From: a virus
Reading direction: 5' to 3' (one strand)
Virus record (IMG/VR): IMGVR_UViG_3300006874_000114
Span: 1-26,350 of that record
Length of the DNA stretch: 26,350 nucleotides
Part shown: piece after piece, positions 14,308-22,257 of the stretch
Layout: each line of letters starts with the position of its first letter
Numbering within the stretch: the stretch's first letter is position 1
Position numbers and translations under genes: made by a program
The notes under the pieces: generated by a model
What the model saw: only the letters and a program-made list of their open reading frames with translations
Databases searched by the model: none
Told to the model about the DNA's origin: nothing

Positions 14308-16140
14308 ATGGCACGAATAACTGATCCGGATAAATTAGTTAAATCAACTAATGATAGTAATAATACTCCTGATGGAAATGTTTATTTTGATACTACCAAT
14401 AAAACTATCGAATTAATAGATAGTGATGTTTGGACTGATGCGGCAAATGAACTTTTAGATAAAGGTTCAGTTTCTGGGGACGATGGAGGTGTAGACCTTC
14501 AAGCACTCTATTCTTTCATTAAGGAAACATGGAAATCTGACAGTACGTTAATTAAATTTCCTTTCCCGATGATTGCAATTACTGCCGAGCAGTATGAATT
14601 TATTGAAGGGTGGAGGCTTACTAATAGCAGTGATACCGGACTTGAAAACTCTATACCCTTAATCCGTAATGGTGGTTGGTCAGAAATTGCAGCAGGAGCT
14701 ACAACCCCTACAAACTCTTATATGGGAGTTGTAACTCTGGGTAATATTAATAGCAATCATAGAGTTTATTATAGCTTTAATTCGGCCACAAAAGTAGATT
14801 TTTCTTACGACGGTCCAGTTAATGAACCAGTAAAAATATTTACAGACGGCGGAGACGATTTTAGAGATGTTGCGGATACTTTTGCTGTATTCATTCGTTC
14901 TGCTCCTGAAGATATTGGTGGAGGAGTTATTAATGGTTACACTTATGATAAGTCAGATAAAACAGCGATTGGTGTATCAGCACTAACTAACCAAGTATTT
15001 CGTTTTCCATTAGCAGAAGCTGTAGACCCTGATCTTGTAACTTTAGATACCTCCATAAATTCTGGAGGCAGCGGATTACCGGACACTGCCCCTTATAACG
15101 ATATCGATATAGATTATTACCAACTCACTCAGCAAATTAATATTGGTGGAACTAATAGAGACTTTGGTGTTGTTATTGATGCTAATGATGATGATGCAGG
15201 CAGCAACGCAACTAAAGCTCAAATTTATACTACGATACAATACTTACTCCGACAATCAGTAGATATTAAAGGAGCAGATAGTACCGAAACAGATGCAAAG
15301 ATCGGTAATATTTCAGATGTATTACTACGGTTCGTTGGTCCAAATCTAAAAACTATAGCTCAAAGCACAGCAAATGCTCCCTCAGGCGGGGTAGGTGTAG
15401 CTATAGACGATTATCTGGCTGGAGAAGTTAATAATCTTCAGTTTGTTGATAATACAAGCACTGAAAGAGCTTTCCCTTTTAAAGAAATTGTCACGCTTTC
15501 TTTTAATAACAATGTCATTGAGGATGCAAATGCTAACTTTTTCTTGTTTTACAATACAAATTCGTCAGGAAATTTCGGGAGCAGCAACGCTCAGTTAGTG
15601 CAAGCCGATGGAAGTTCTGGCGATATAGGCTCCGGAGATGTATCAGGACCTGTCCACTATAAAACACCCGTAGGTTTAACAGGAGCTACTTCAGGCAGTA
15701 GCGCTACAGTAGCAAGTGCTGGAGGGACAGTACTTTCTGCCGTAACCGGATATGCCATTGACGAGCTAATAGGTAAAATACTACGAATTAGCGCGCCTGC
15801 CGCTCTAGTAGGAAGTTACTTTATTACAGATAATGACGCGACTACAATTACCGTATCGAGTGACGACCCTTTCGAAGAAGCAGCTTCAACCACTGTTTCT
15901 TATACAATTGTCGATAAAAATACGACGGGATTAAGAAGTTTCTCTTACGATTACGATAATAATGTGGATGGCGGAAGGACCGCTGCAACTAATGACGATG
16001 TAGTGTTTATTACTCTCGGCCTAAATACGGCACAGTATGTTAGTACTGTAATAGCCGATGGTATTGAAAGAGTAGCAAACAAAACTCTTTCAATTACATC
16101 ATCACTTGAAAGAAACTATAACGATCCGGTTAATAGTTAA
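14308..16140 (+). CDS. Virion structural protein, probable tail fibre/appendage component
   Basis: A 610-residue protein, rich in Asp, Asn, Ser, Thr and Gly and free of cysteine, which is typical of extended phage fibre or decoration proteins. It opens MARITDPDKLVKSTNDSNNT and continues with a segment containing VDLQALYSFIKETWK and FPFPMIAITAEQYEFIEGW. Similar blocks are familiar from structural proteins of marine phages with no proven role. No enzymatic motif, signal peptide or membrane segment is visible. AGGA lies seven bases before the ATG. It is the second and last gene between the consensus promoter and the terminator at 16147. An 11-bp inverted repeat lies inside its 3' end. A specific position in the virion cannot be assigned. 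Confidence 0.83.
   Translation: MARITDPDKLVKSTNDSNNTPDGNVYFDTTNKTIELIDSDVWTDAANELLDKGSVSGDDGGVDLQALYSFIKETWKSDSTLIKFPFPMIAITAEQYEFIEGWRLTNSSDTGLENSIPLIRNGGWSEIAAGATTPTNSYMGVVTLGNINSNHRVYYSFNSATKVDFSYDGPVNEPVKIFTDGGDDFRDVADTFAVFIRSAPEDIGGGVINGYTYDKSDKTAIGVSALTNQVFRFPLAEAVDPDLVTLDTSINSGGSGLPDTAPYNDIDIDYYQLTQQINIGGTNRDFGVVIDANDDDAGSNATKAQIYTTIQYLLRQSVDIKGADSTETDAKIGNISDVLLRFVGPNLKTIAQSTANAPSGGVGVAIDDYLAGEVNNLQFVDNTSTERAFPFKEIVTLSFNNNVIEDANANFFLFYNTNSSGNFGSSNAQLVQADGSSGDIGSGDVSGPVHYKTPVGLTGATSGSSATVASAGGTVLSAVTGYAIDELIGKILRISAPAALVGSYFITDNDATTITVSSDDPFEEAASTTVSYTIVDKNTTGLRSFSYDYDNNVDGGRTAATNDDVVFITLGLNTAQYVSTVIADGIERVANKTLSITSSLERNYNDPVNS
16063..16094 (+). repeat. 11-bp perfect inverted repeat near gene end
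   Basis: ATTGAAAGAGT (16063-16073) and ACTCTTTCAAT (16084-16094) are perfect reverse complements around a 10-base loop. The element lies inside the last codons of the 610-residue protein and ends 52 bases before the terminator stem at 16147. It has no T-run, so it could instead stabilise the 3' end of the message. Confidence 0.75.
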
Positions 16141-16146
16141 AATTAA

Positions 16147-16175
16147 TGCGGGGAGAATACTCCCCGCAACTTTTT
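16147..16175 (+). terminator. Strong intrinsic terminator
   Basis: TGCGGGGAG (16147-16155) pairs perfectly with CTCCCCGCA (16160-16168) around an AATA loop. The 9-bp, GC-rich stem is followed by AC and five T (16171-16175). It lies six bases after the stop of the 610-residue gene. In AT-rich DNA a stem with seven G-C pairs stands out clearly. Its first bases overlap a possible ATG (16146) that I consider false. Confidence 0.9.
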
Positions 16176-16184
16176 GGTAAAAAT

Positions 16185-16337
16185 ATGAAAGAATTAAAAG
16201 AATCAGTAGAGTTTTTTGACCAGTACATTAGCGCGGCTTTAAGAGATGATTTAAGCCAATACGAAGCTTTAGAAGTAGTAAAGCATTATAGTATTGTTAA
16301 AGCCGAACTGTCAAAACTTTTAGTAAGAGAGGAGTAA
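16185..16337 (+). CDS. Small charged protein, function unknown
   Basis: A 50-residue, mostly helical, charged protein starting MKELKESVEFFDQYISAALR and ending in a Leu/Val/Glu-rich helix. An ATG at 16146 in the same frame would add 13 residues, but those codons are the terminator hairpin itself, so ATG 16185 is the likely start. Its ribosome binding site is weak (GGT eight bases upstream). The stop is followed after three bases by the next gene, whose strong site AGAGGAG lies inside this gene's last codons. It may be a helical linker or chaperone-like partner of the large structural protein downstream; no family is recognised. Confidence 0.6.
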   Translation: MKELKESVEFFDQYISAALRDDLSQYEALEVVKHYSIVKAELSKLLVREE

Positions 16338-16340
16338 TAA

Positions 16341-18683
16341 ATGGCAGGCGAAAGAAAATATACCCGCATTCCGCCGGAAAGTACTGGCGATCGTGTCTAT
16401 ATGATACATACGGCGGAAATACCGTATGATAATAAAGATACTAATCACGTTTGGCAAATCGGTGCTAGATATTATCTTACTGGCGCTTCGAATTCAAATA
16501 ATGATTTTAGTATTCATGTTCATGGAGTCCATGAATCAACTTCTACCTCCGGAACTCTCGATGTACATTATGAAAAAGGTGCAAAACTAGAGGGCTACAC
16601 TCCAGAGAACAATCAATCAATTCGAAAAGATAGTAATGTAGGAGATATTGTAGCTACGATAGACGGAGCTGCCTATGACGTTTATGTTCCTGCTCAAAAT
16701 ATTATGGGCTGGGATAACCCTGAATACGGCTGGAATATTGATCGTTTTGGTTCTGGTAATGTTCGATTTTCTGAAGGCCCTGCACAGATAAGCGCTTATG
16801 GAAATCTTCGAACCACAGAATCCACTCTTCTAGCACAGTATGCTTTTGATAAGTCTATCCTCCCTCAAGAGTTTTCAAATACTCTTGTAGGTACTGGATC
16901 AATTTCTCACGATGCCTCCAGAGGTTACGTAGTTGAGAGTGTCGGAACAGAAACTAATGCTCTAACTACTCATACATCTAATACTTATCACCCGCATATT
17001 CCGGGTTCTTCAAATCTTTTTATTATAGGTAATAAGCTAGGAGATTCCGGAGTTCAGGGACTAGTAAGAAACTGGGGATGTTTTGACGCTTCTGAAGGTT
17101 TTATGTTTCGATTAAACGGAACATCTTTACAAGTAGTTCATCGAAGAGTTTTTGCTTTGGGAGACTACGGAGATGCGGGAGAGTCTCCTCAAGATGGAAT
17201 ATCGGAAGGAGTTATTCCGCAATCAATGTGGAATCGAGACAGGCTTGATGGTACAGGCTCTTCAGGTATGAGTCTAGATGTAACAAAGCCGAACAATTAT
17301 TGGATTGATTATCAAAACCTCGGTGGAGGAACAATTCGTTGGGGCGTCTTTTATAATGGTGAACGAATTGTTTGTCACGAAATGGATATGGGAAATGGTG
17401 GACCCACCACTGTTTGGACAACTAACTCAATCCGAAACCCAAATCGACCCATTTGCTGGTCTATGAAAAGAGTAGACGGATCCCAGGGAGATGTATCAAC
17501 TCGTTATCAGTATCCTCTAGGTGCTTCAGCCTTTATTGAAGGAATTAAGGTTGATATAATGTCAGAAGCGGATGTTAGAGGGTATGATGACTCATTTACG
17601 ATTACAGAAAATACTCCTCGAACACAAGGAGCTTATTATTTTGTATCGATTCGACCAAAAATTTCGGTTTTATCTTCCGATGGGGTTACGCTAATAGATA
17701 ATCATAGTCTTTATCAACCTACAGGATTAAATATGGTAGTAAAGAATGAAACCAATACTTTACTGCCAGGAGAGTTAAGAATCTTTTCTCGCTGCTTGTT
17801 AAAAAATGAAAATTGGAAAGATGTTTCCTTTTCTAATCTTCAGATAGAGGAAGACGCGTTTCATGAAGGACATGGCCCTGAAATCTTTAGAAAAGCTTTT
17901 GACGGATTTTGTAATATTGATTGGACTAGTCTATTTAAAACAATTCAAAATGGAAGCATTAAGCCAAATAGTGAGAAAAATACTGCCCGAAGAAAGCAAA
18001 ATCTTGCGAATGTCTCTGATAGAAACGGTTTCGTATATATTGCGGTAAAGAATAATCCAGACGGATCAAATACTCATATTTTTGAAGATCGTGGAGAAGT
18101 AACTTTTTCTGGACTTACAGTCGATGGCCCTGCTAATCTAAATGGCAATACATACTATCTTGGAATAGACTCGTCAGATGACGCATATATTTACCCGAAT
18201 ACTACCGATTTTGATGATGACCGTACCTGTAGAGTTTTAACTTATAGCTCTCTGGTCAATACTCTTTCAATAGGAGATACTATAACTCTAGGCTCTAATA
18301 CTTGTGTCATTACAGCTTTTAACGCAACTCAAATTCGAGTTCATAATAGAAGCGGAAATATCGATTCTTACGTAGGAGCTGCATTTACTAATAGTAGTCC
18401 TTCAGCTACTTTCAACGTAGATTCAGTTTCTCTTGCAAATACATTAGCAGATGAGGACGATTTCGATTATCTATGGCCAAAAGACCATTACACTGTTTTA
18501 AAAGCACTTACTTGGGCTACTGTTGGTGGGGCGAATACTTCAGAAGCAAATACGGGAACTATAGAAGGACAACCCCCAAAGACTCCGGTATGGACATTTA
18601 TGTGGACACCTTTTACCGATCCTGTAGGTTCAACAGAACATAAAATTAACTTCAACCTTAACTGGAAAGAAAGGTTGCAGTAA
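16341..18683 (+). CDS. Large virion structural protein with lectin-like central domain
   Basis: A 780-residue structural protein. It opens MAGERKYTRIPPESTGDRVY, followed by a beta-rich N-terminal domain. Residues of about 160-400 form a concanavalin-like segment found in many marine phage structural proteins. Its most distinctive part is at about 300-325 (DRLDGTGSSGMSLDVTK, then a WIDYQ strand), followed by a strand containing GVFYNGERIVCHEMD. Relatives usually read DKLDGTGPSG followed by a WLGVGRVR strand; here the second part is GGGTIRWGV. The C-terminal part contains a strand-rich domain at about 620-690. The lectin-like label is a fold inference, and sugar binding is not shown. The strong ribosome binding site AGAGGAG lies six bases before the ATG. 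It is the first large gene after the terminator. Confidence 0.83.
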   Translation: MAGERKYTRIPPESTGDRVYMIHTAEIPYDNKDTNHVWQIGARYYLTGASNSNNDFSIHVHGVHESTSTSGTLDVHYEKGAKLEGYTPENNQSIRKDSNVGDIVATIDGAAYDVYVPAQNIMGWDNPEYGWNIDRFGSGNVRFSEGPAQISAYGNLRTTESTLLAQYAFDKSILPQEFSNTLVGTGSISHDASRGYVVESVGTETNALTTHTSNTYHPHIPGSSNLFIIGNKLGDSGVQGLVRNWGCFDASEGFMFRLNGTSLQVVHRRVFALGDYGDAGESPQDGISEGVIPQSMWNRDRLDGTGSSGMSLDVTKPNNYWIDYQNLGGGTIRWGVFYNGERIVCHEMDMGNGGPTTVWTTNSIRNPNRPICWSMKRVDGSQGDVSTRYQYPLGASAFIEGIKVDIMSEADVRGYDDSFTITENTPRTQGAYYFVSIRPKISVLSSDGVTLIDNHSLYQPTGLNMVVKNETNTLLPGELRIFSRCLLKNENWKDVSFSNLQIEEDAFHEGHGPEIFRKAFDGFCNIDWTSLFKTIQNGSIKPNSEKNTARRKQNLANVSDRNGFVYIAVKNNPDGSNTHIFEDRGEVTFSGLTVDGPANLNGNTYYLGIDSSDDAYIYPNTTDFDDDRTCRVLTYSSLVNTLSIGDTITLGSNTCVITAFNATQIRVHNRSGNIDSYVGAAFTNSSPSATFNVDSVSLANTLADEDDFDYLWPKDHYTVLKALTWATVGGANTSEANTGTIEGQPPKTPVWTFMWTPFTDPVGSTEHKINFNLNWKERLQ

Positions 18684-18684
18684 A

Positions 18685-19272
18685 ATGCCTAGTTTAGCTT
18701 TTAATTATGGTAGCTATGATTTATGGGGGTTATACCATAAAGTCACTTTTGACGCTTCCAATAAGCTTATACTAGTAAATCCTGGAGTTACAACGCTGGA
18801 TGTACAATCTGACGTTTATTCCGCCTGGAAACAATGGGTTTTAGTTCGTTCTGATAATGCTAAATTTGTACCCGCAATATCTACGCTAGGAGGAGATCCG
18901 ATTACTTCCACTACTTTTGTGGGAGATACTTACTTTTTAGAAAATGGGTGGAGAATTCAACCTTGGATTCCTGGAGCCAACGGAAGTAACGGTTATATTT
19001 TAGATATTGTTGGAAATATCTATACTCGCGAACCAGGACAAAATCCGGTAAATCCTGTATCAGACGTTTCCGTTACTCTTACACGTTCTAATATTACAGA
19101 AACAGCGATTGTAGGGGGTAATACTACTCTTACTCGTTTAAATGAAATATGGCAAATACTCGGCTTAGGAGGAACCCAAACGATAACCGATACATCTATT
19201 AGAGTAGGAGATATTACGCTTACAATTACTCAATCAGCGGATGAAAGTACAACTACTGTAGACAGGAGCTAA
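18685..19272 (+). CDS. Conserved structural/hypothetical phage protein
   Basis: A 195-residue protein starting MPSLAFNYGSYDLWGLYHKV. Its centre, containing DVQSDVYSAWKQWVLVRSDN, then TLGGDPI and YFLENGWRIQPW, is a pattern I recall from many siphoviral proteins encoded between tail-tip and fibre genes. No function has been assigned to it that I know of. Residues 105-135 are Pro/Asn/Val-rich and could be a linker. The last 60 residues hold a helix (TTLTRLNEIWQILGL) and a strand pair. It follows the preceding stop by one base and is followed by the next gene with one intervening base, so it is part of the same message. Confidence 0.82.
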   Translation: MPSLAFNYGSYDLWGLYHKVTFDASNKLILVNPGVTTLDVQSDVYSAWKQWVLVRSDNAKFVPAISTLGGDPITSTTFVGDTYFLENGWRIQPWIPGANGSNGYILDIVGNIYTREPGQNPVNPVSDVSVTLTRSNITETAIVGGNTTLTRLNEIWQILGLGGTQTITDTSIRVGDITLTITQSADESTTTVDRS

Positions 19273-19273
19273 A

Positions 19274-20941
19274 ATGACAGCTACAAATCTTCTAGCTACT
19301 TATAATACTGTTGACACTACTGATACAGTTTCCATTTCCAATATCGGGGGTGGACAGGGGGCAGGTGTTGATGCGGATCTATTTATTCAAGGAGATCAGG
19401 CCGTATCTCGACGTATCGATAATAATTCTCTAGGGTGGACAGTAAGTACAGGTGCTGGAGGTTCGGCAAATTTAAGTGCTACAGGTACTCACTTAGTTTT
19501 ATGGATGGGATCTCTTACTTGGTCTCTTGTTACTAATTATCAAGTTGTTATTACAAGCGGCAATAATCAAGACGCATATCACGATGTTCCTTCGGTTCAA
19601 TTTCCTTTAACTCAGGGAGGTTTTATACCTGTATGGGTTGACGTAACGAGAGCCGCCGATGGTGCGGTAACAAATACCCCCACCTTAAGCTCAGTAAATG
19701 GTGTGGGTATTTATGCTGTTATGGGAAATACTGCAGGTAATTTGAAAAACGTACAGGCGGATGCATCTTTTTATGGTACTGCTGGATATTCTCTAACAGG
19801 TACTTCTAATGTGGATCAAGTTCTCACTGCAGAGCAAAATACTTCAACAGGTTTAAAAGGAGTTCTTCAAGAAAAGTCTGGTATTTATTTTTGCCAAGCT
19901 CGCTTAATAATTGGCGCTTCAGACGCAGCTGCAGCAACTCCTGTGGCTACTACATATAGTGATTCCAATATTACTGTAATTTTTCCAGACCAACCTTTGG
20001 TTGCAAGTGACTTTATGGGACAAACTATTAATTTAGGTAATGCCTCCACCACCTACTCTCTAGCAGGTTCTACAGTGGGTTCTGGTAATCCTACAGGAGC
20101 TTCAACAAGGCCTGACTTAATTTTTACAGGAACTAGTGGCTCAGCTACTTTAACAAACTGTACTTTACTAGGAATGAGAACAGTGGATTTTACTTCGACT
20201 TGTACTTTCGACGGAGGAATTTTAGATACAGTAAATCTTACTCAAGGTGGAAGCGAAATTAAAAATTGTGAGATTAGAACCAGAACAGCTACTCAAGTAG
20301 CTGTTGTTAACGATGCTACTTTCGGGATTAGTACTGGAATTCATGATGTTACTTTTAAGCAAGAGGGTAATGGTCATGCAATTGAATTTACTTCTGGCTC
20401 TGCTGTGACTTTAACAAATGTAGAATTTTCAGGTTATGGAGCAGATGGAAGTAATTCTGCTGCAATTTATAATAATACCGGAGGCGCTCTTGCAATTACT
20501 GTTTCTGGAGGAAATTCAGCAAACTATACAATAAGAAATGGGTCAGGAGCTTCCACTAGTCTTATAGCCTCTAAAAATCTTACTATAGATAATATACAGC
20601 CTGACACAGAAGTTCGTGTTTACTCCTACACAGACATAACGGATCCTACTACTTATACAGAGTTAGTTGGAATGGAGCTGGCTTCTTCCCCACCAGACAC
20701 AAGTACTTTTGATAGTGTAGTTTCCTACACAGATACAGATAGCAATACAAAATTTCGAGCGATTTACAGTTATAATACAGCTACAGAAGCAGGAGGAGTG
20801 AGAATAGTTGCAGTAAATATCGATTACAATTACTTTAAGACTGATATAACTTTGTCTTCAAGTCAAGATACTACCGTCTCATTATTTCAAATTACGGATA
20901 GAAATTATGAAGAAGGTGGAACTCCTTTCGTAAATCCATGA
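19274..20941 (+). CDS. Beta-helix-type virion structural / tail fibre protein
   Basis: A 555-residue protein rich in Thr, Ser, Gly and Asn. The first 200 residues are a beta-rich domain with an Ala/Gly-rich loop. Residues of about 225-420 consist of short hydrophobic strands at 20-25 residue spacing (for example TLTNCTLLGMRTVDF, DGGILDTVNLTQGGSEIKNC, VTLTNVEFSGYG). That looks like a right-handed parallel beta-helix, the fold of many phage adhesins and depolymerases. No catalytic residues can be assigned. A final domain of about 110 residues ends ITDRNYEEGGTPFVNP. AGGAG lies within the previous gene's last codons, four bases before the ATG. The stop overlaps the next start as ATGA. Confidence 0.83.
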   Translation: MTATNLLATYNTVDTTDTVSISNIGGGQGAGVDADLFIQGDQAVSRRIDNNSLGWTVSTGAGGSANLSATGTHLVLWMGSLTWSLVTNYQVVITSGNNQDAYHDVPSVQFPLTQGGFIPVWVDVTRAADGAVTNTPTLSSVNGVGIYAVMGNTAGNLKNVQADASFYGTAGYSLTGTSNVDQVLTAEQNTSTGLKGVLQEKSGIYFCQARLIIGASDAAAATPVATTYSDSNITVIFPDQPLVASDFMGQTINLGNASTTYSLAGSTVGSGNPTGASTRPDLIFTGTSGSATLTNCTLLGMRTVDFTSTCTFDGGILDTVNLTQGGSEIKNCEIRTRTATQVAVVNDATFGISTGIHDVTFKQEGNGHAIEFTSGSAVTLTNVEFSGYGADGSNSAAIYNNTGGALAITVSGGNSANYTIRNGSGASTSLIASKNLTIDNIQPDTEVRVYSYTDITDPTTYTELVGMELASSPPDTSTFDSVVSYTDTDSNTKFRAIYSYNTATEAGGVRIVAVNIDYNYFKTDITLSSSQDTTVSLFQITDRNYEEGGTPFVNP

Positions 20942-21132
20942 GCGCACAACGACAATTAGCAATTGCTACGAGAGGGTTCCGAGGAACTTTTGCTATTAAC
21001 AATTATATTAATGAAGAATTAGTTCTCGATGAAGGAGAACTCAATGTAGATATTTTAGAGACGGTACCGGTAGCAAGTATAGAAATAGTGTCTGTTGATG
21101 TAGCATCATTAGACGTAGAAGGAGCTTTTTAA
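20938..21132 (+). CDS. Small acidic protein between fibre genes, unknown function
   Basis: A 64-residue protein. The N-terminal third is basic and helical (MSAQRQLAIATRGFRGTFAI). The rest is acidic with alternating hydrophobic residues (LNVDILETVPVASIEIVSVD, then SLDVEGAF), which suggests beta strands. Its ATG overlaps the preceding stop and its stop directly abuts the next start, so its expression is tied to both neighbours. No family is recognised. Its place between two structural genes suggests a minor virion or assembly protein. It is short, but the tight coupling makes a real gene likely. Confidence 0.68.
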   Translation: MSAQRQLAIATRGFRGTFAINNYINEELVLDEGELNVDILETVPVASIEIVSVDVASLDVEGAF

Positions 21133-21903
21133 ATGTCGTATATTCAACAAGACTTAACTCCTCAAGCCAGAGGAGATACATGGAATCTTCGATTTGTTAT
21201 TCAAGATGTGTCAAGTACTCCTATTGATATAACAGGAAACCAGTATTGGTTTACCTTAAAATCGGATGTAGATTTATTGGACGAACAAGCAGAACTTCAA
21301 ATAGGTCCAATTAGTCCGGCAGCTCAAGAAGCTTCTCAAGGAATTGTACTTATAACCATTCCTGGGGGAAATACTAATAATTTAACACCTCGAACTTATA
21401 ATTATGATGTTCAAGAAGTCAGTAGTAGCGGTTCAGTAAGTACTTTATTAATAGGAAAAATAAGAGTAAAAGCAGATGTTACAAGAACAGCTACTTATAA
21501 TGGTAATGTAAGTGTAACAAACTCTATTGCGGGAAGAGCAATATATAGGGGAGAAACTGTATCTACAGACTCAACTGAAATATACTTAGACGGAGTTGGC
21601 GGGGCAGTACTATCCCTTCAATCAGAAGGAGTCTTTGCTTTTGATGCTCTGATAGTTGGAAGAGATAATACTACGGGCGACTCTTGTGCTTTTGAGTTAA
21701 ATGGTGCCCTAAAGAAAGATACAACAACTACACAAATTATCGGAAGTGTAGGAAAAGTAATATTAGGTGAAGATGCCGTTGGATTTGATGCAAATATTAC
21801 TGCAAACGATGCGAACGACTCTTTAAAGCTAGAAGTTATTGCCGCTACAACTAATAATACTAAGTGGGCTGCAGAGGTTCAATATACTGAGGTGAACTTC
21901 TAA
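21133..21903 (+). CDS. Two-domain tail protein: adaptor Ig-like domain + receptor-type C-terminal domain
   Basis: A 256-residue protein made of two parts. Residues 1-118 are a second copy of the adaptor-like domain seen alone at 13888 (MSYIQQDLTPQARGDTWNLR, YWFTLKSDVD, NYDVQEV, LLIGKIRVKADVTR). Residues from about 125 to 256 are a different domain (GRAIYRGETVSTDSTEIYLD, FDALIVGRDNTTGDSC, KWAAEVQYTEVNF). This pattern is widespread at the C-termini of phage and prophage tail proteins. The first half probably attaches to the tail and the second forms the exposed part; that division is an inference. AAGGAG lies about eight bases before the ATG. The stop overlaps the next start as TAATG. Confidence 0.86.
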   Translation: MSYIQQDLTPQARGDTWNLRFVIQDVSSTPIDITGNQYWFTLKSDVDLLDEQAELQIGPISPAAQEASQGIVLITIPGGNTNNLTPRTYNYDVQEVSSSGSVSTLLIGKIRVKADVTRTATYNGNVSVTNSIAGRAIYRGETVSTDSTEIYLDGVGGAVLSLQSEGVFAFDALIVGRDNTTGDSCAFELNGALKKDTTTTQIIGSVGKVILGEDAVGFDANITANDANDSLKLEVIAATTNNTKWAAEVQYTEVNF

Positions 21904-22247
21904 TGGGAATTAAATTAGACTACCAAAACGATAAAATTTTTGTGAATGATATTGAGATAGCGAACACTAGTGGTTTGGTTGGTGGCATTGTTCAGGTAAC
22001 TCCTTATGGAACAATCACAGCTACAAATCTTCAAACCGCATTAGAACAGCTTGCGGATCAAAACTTTCGTTCAGAAGAAGAACCTACAGGATCGAATATA
22101 GAGCAAGGAGACCTTTGGTACGATATTGATGATGATCAATTAAAAGTATACAGAGAAACCAGCACAGGCGTTTTTGAGTGGGTTCCTATAATTGTAAGTA
22201 ATCTATCTGAAGATTCGGATACGTTAGACGCAGGGTCATATTTCTAG
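21903..22247 (+). CDS. Small fibre-associated structural protein
   Basis: A 114-residue protein. The N-terminal third is a hydrophobic-polar beta segment (MGIKLDYQNDKIFVNDIEIA). A helix follows (TATNLQTALEQLADQNFR), the motif that often ends short modules of phage tail fibres. It closes with SNIEQGDLWYDIDDDQLKVY, a pattern common in fibre proteins (QGDLWYDTDDN-type). Together this looks like a short fibre or fibre tip. The start overlaps the previous stop, and a GAGGTG ribosome site lies in the preceding gene. Confidence 0.8.
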   Translation: MGIKLDYQNDKIFVNDIEIANTSGLVGGIVQVTPYGTITATNLQTALEQLADQNFRSEEEPTGSNIEQGDLWYDIDDDQLKVYRETSTGVFEWVPIIVSNLSEDSDTLDAGSYF

Positions 22248-22257
22248 GAGAAACTAA

